Origin: Rheinheimera sp.
Lineage (GTDB): Bacteria > Pseudomonadota > Gammaproteobacteria > Enterobacterales > Alteromonadaceae
Reading direction: 5' to 3'
Length of the DNA: 64,000 nt
Assembly: GCA_003482455.1 (NCBI GenBank)
Contig: DMYW01000058.1
Coordinates: 1-64,000 of the forward strand
A program made the translations under genes and the position numbers. Within the stretch, counting starts at the first letter, position 1. Each line of letters opens with the position of its first letter. The notes below the pieces were generated by a model. It was not told where the DNA came from and did no database searches. It saw only the letters and a list, made by a program, of their open reading frames with translations. This document shows positions 63,033 through 64,000 of this stretch, one piece after another.

Positions 63033-63974
63033 ATGCCGGATATCGTCATCGCGTTTTTTTTATTGGGCCTGATCGCAGGCTTGTTAAAGTCGGATTTACA
63101 GGTACCTAAATCGATTTATGAAACCTTGTCGATGTTGTTGATGTTAGTACTGGGTTTAAAAGGCGGATTGTCGCTGCATCAGGCTATCGCAACGGAGCAA
63201 ACCGACGGCATTGCTATGTCGCTGTTGCTGGTGGCGGCTTTAGGTGTACTGCTGCCGTTGTTGTGTTATCCGATCCTCAAACATGGGGTCAAGCTGTCGG
63301 TGGACAATGCCGCTAGTATCGCCGCCCATTATGGCTCGGTATCCGCCGGTACTTTTGCGGTAGCTTTAGCGATGGCGGAGCGGCATTCGTTGACATTGGC
63401 GCCGGCAACCACTTTGTACTTGGTTATGCTGGAACTGCCAGCGATTATTGTCATGTTGTGGTGGCATAAAAAATTAACCGGCCAGGGCAACAATTCAAGC
63501 ATCTTGCGTGAAGCGCTGACTGCTCGCGGCGTGCTGTTGTTAGGCAGCGGTGTATTAATTGGTGTCTTGTACGGTCCGACAGGGCTAGAGCCGATTGCGC
63601 CAGCGCTGATTGGCGGATTCAAAACCATGTTAGCGCTGTTTTTACTTGAAATGGGTTTGTGTACTGCCAAAGTATGTTGGCCTGTTCCGGTACAACATTG
63701 GCGTTTAGTGGCGTTTGCGGCGGTGGCACCGTTTATCCTGGCCTGGGCAGGTATCGCGGTAGGCTTGTTCCTTGGTCTACCCGAAGGAAGTACTTTTGTG
63801 CTCGGTGCACTAACGGCAAGTGCGTCTTATATCGCAGCGCCAGCCGCTGTGCGCGCAGCCATTCCACAGGCGGATATAGGACTGGCAACTCTGGCATCGC
63901 TTGGGGTGACTTTCCCAGTAAACGTGTTGTTCGGTTTGAGCTTATATGGGCAGTGGGTTAGCTGGTTCTATTGA
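63033..63974 (+). CDS. SbtA-like sodium-dependent bicarbonate permease
   Basis: A 313-residue membrane protein of the SbtA/DUF897 family: ten expected segments with GLIAGLLKSDLQVPKSIYET, GLKGGLSLHQA and AAHYGSVSAGTFAVAL (the bicarbonate-binding region in SbtA). Shorter than cyanobacterial SbtA (about 370). GGGGA lies before the ATG. No SbtB PII-like partner is adjacent. Confidence 0.88.
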   Translation: MPDIVIAFFLLGLIAGLLKSDLQVPKSIYETLSMLLMLVLGLKGGLSLHQAIATEQTDGIAMSLLLVAALGVLLPLLCYPILKHGVKLSVDNAASIAAHYGSVSAGTFAVALAMAERHSLTLAPATTLYLVMLELPAIIVMLWWHKKLTGQGNNSSILREALTARGVLLLGSGVLIGVLYGPTGLEPIAPALIGGFKTMLALFLLEMGLCTAKVCWPVPVQHWRLVAFAAVAPFILAWAGIAVGLFLGLPEGSTFVLGALTASASYIAAPAAVRAAIPQADIGLATLASLGVTFPVNVLFGLSLYGQWVSWFY

Positions 63975-64000
63975 ACTTGACGTTGAAACCAGCTCGACAG

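Overview
The window reads as a chromosomal segment of a Gram-negative gammaproteobacterium. The evidence is gene order: rne/rluC, yceF/yceD-rpmF-plsX-fabHDG-acpP-fabF-pabC-mltG-tmk-holB-pilZ-tatD, dgt, sbcB, endA, hrpA, rlmI, metG and mrp-dcd. The GntR-type regulator with prpBC/acnD/prpF, the DUF3300 protein and the exonuclease I, YebG and YceF types suggest an Alteromonadales/Rheinheimera-like bacterium. That genus-level guess is inference; no database was searched. I saw no rRNA, tRNA, insertion sequence, prophage or CRISPR array.

Layout. 1-2629 (-) is the 5' part of rne, running off the left edge. 3124-4791 (+) holds rluC and a HAD phosphatase. 4857-5465 (-) is yceF. 5592-16280 (+) is the long conserved block for ribosomal protein L32, phospholipid and fatty-acid synthesis, folate (pabC), murein (mltG), dTMP kinase, the polymerase III delta' subunit, PilZ and a TatD-family nuclease. 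After a 556-base gene-free stretch with three tandem hairpins and paired operator-like palindromes comes the 2-methylcitrate cycle (GntR regulator, prpB, prpC, acnD, prpF; 16837-23576). Next are a small exported protein, a GNAT acetyltransferase and an RND efflux pair (24993-29266). On the minus strand lie a patatin-like lipase coupled to dgt (29434-31727). SOS-controlled yebG (31856-32173) faces a five-gene minus-strand operon (32170-35920).

That operon is the most unusual part of the window. It encodes a Tat-exported cysteine-containing protein, a very small protein, an HPr-kinase-like ATPase (HprK-related A), a family-5 nucleotidyltransferase and a lipoprotein. Four of the genes are coupled by overlapping stops and starts. 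I recall this as resembling the poorly characterised HPr-rel-A cassette, but no recognisable PqqD-like partner is present.

36090-48655 carries sbcB, endA, a DUF465 protein, an isoaspartyl peptidase, a CBS protein, hrpA, a lone receiver, a PilZ protein, a YjiH-family membrane protein, a YceI protein and rlmI. 48748-63974 carries a quinone oxidoreductase ending in an eight-copy heptanucleotide repeat, an MFS transporter with a long tail, metG, mrp, dcd, an EamA transporter, a DUF3300 protein with ten 30-bp repeats, a GST, an ABC exporter, threonine aldolase, and a LysR regulator divergent from an SbtA-like bicarbonate permease. An orphan minus-strand promoter/terminator pair between dcd and the EamA gene is a candidate small RNA.
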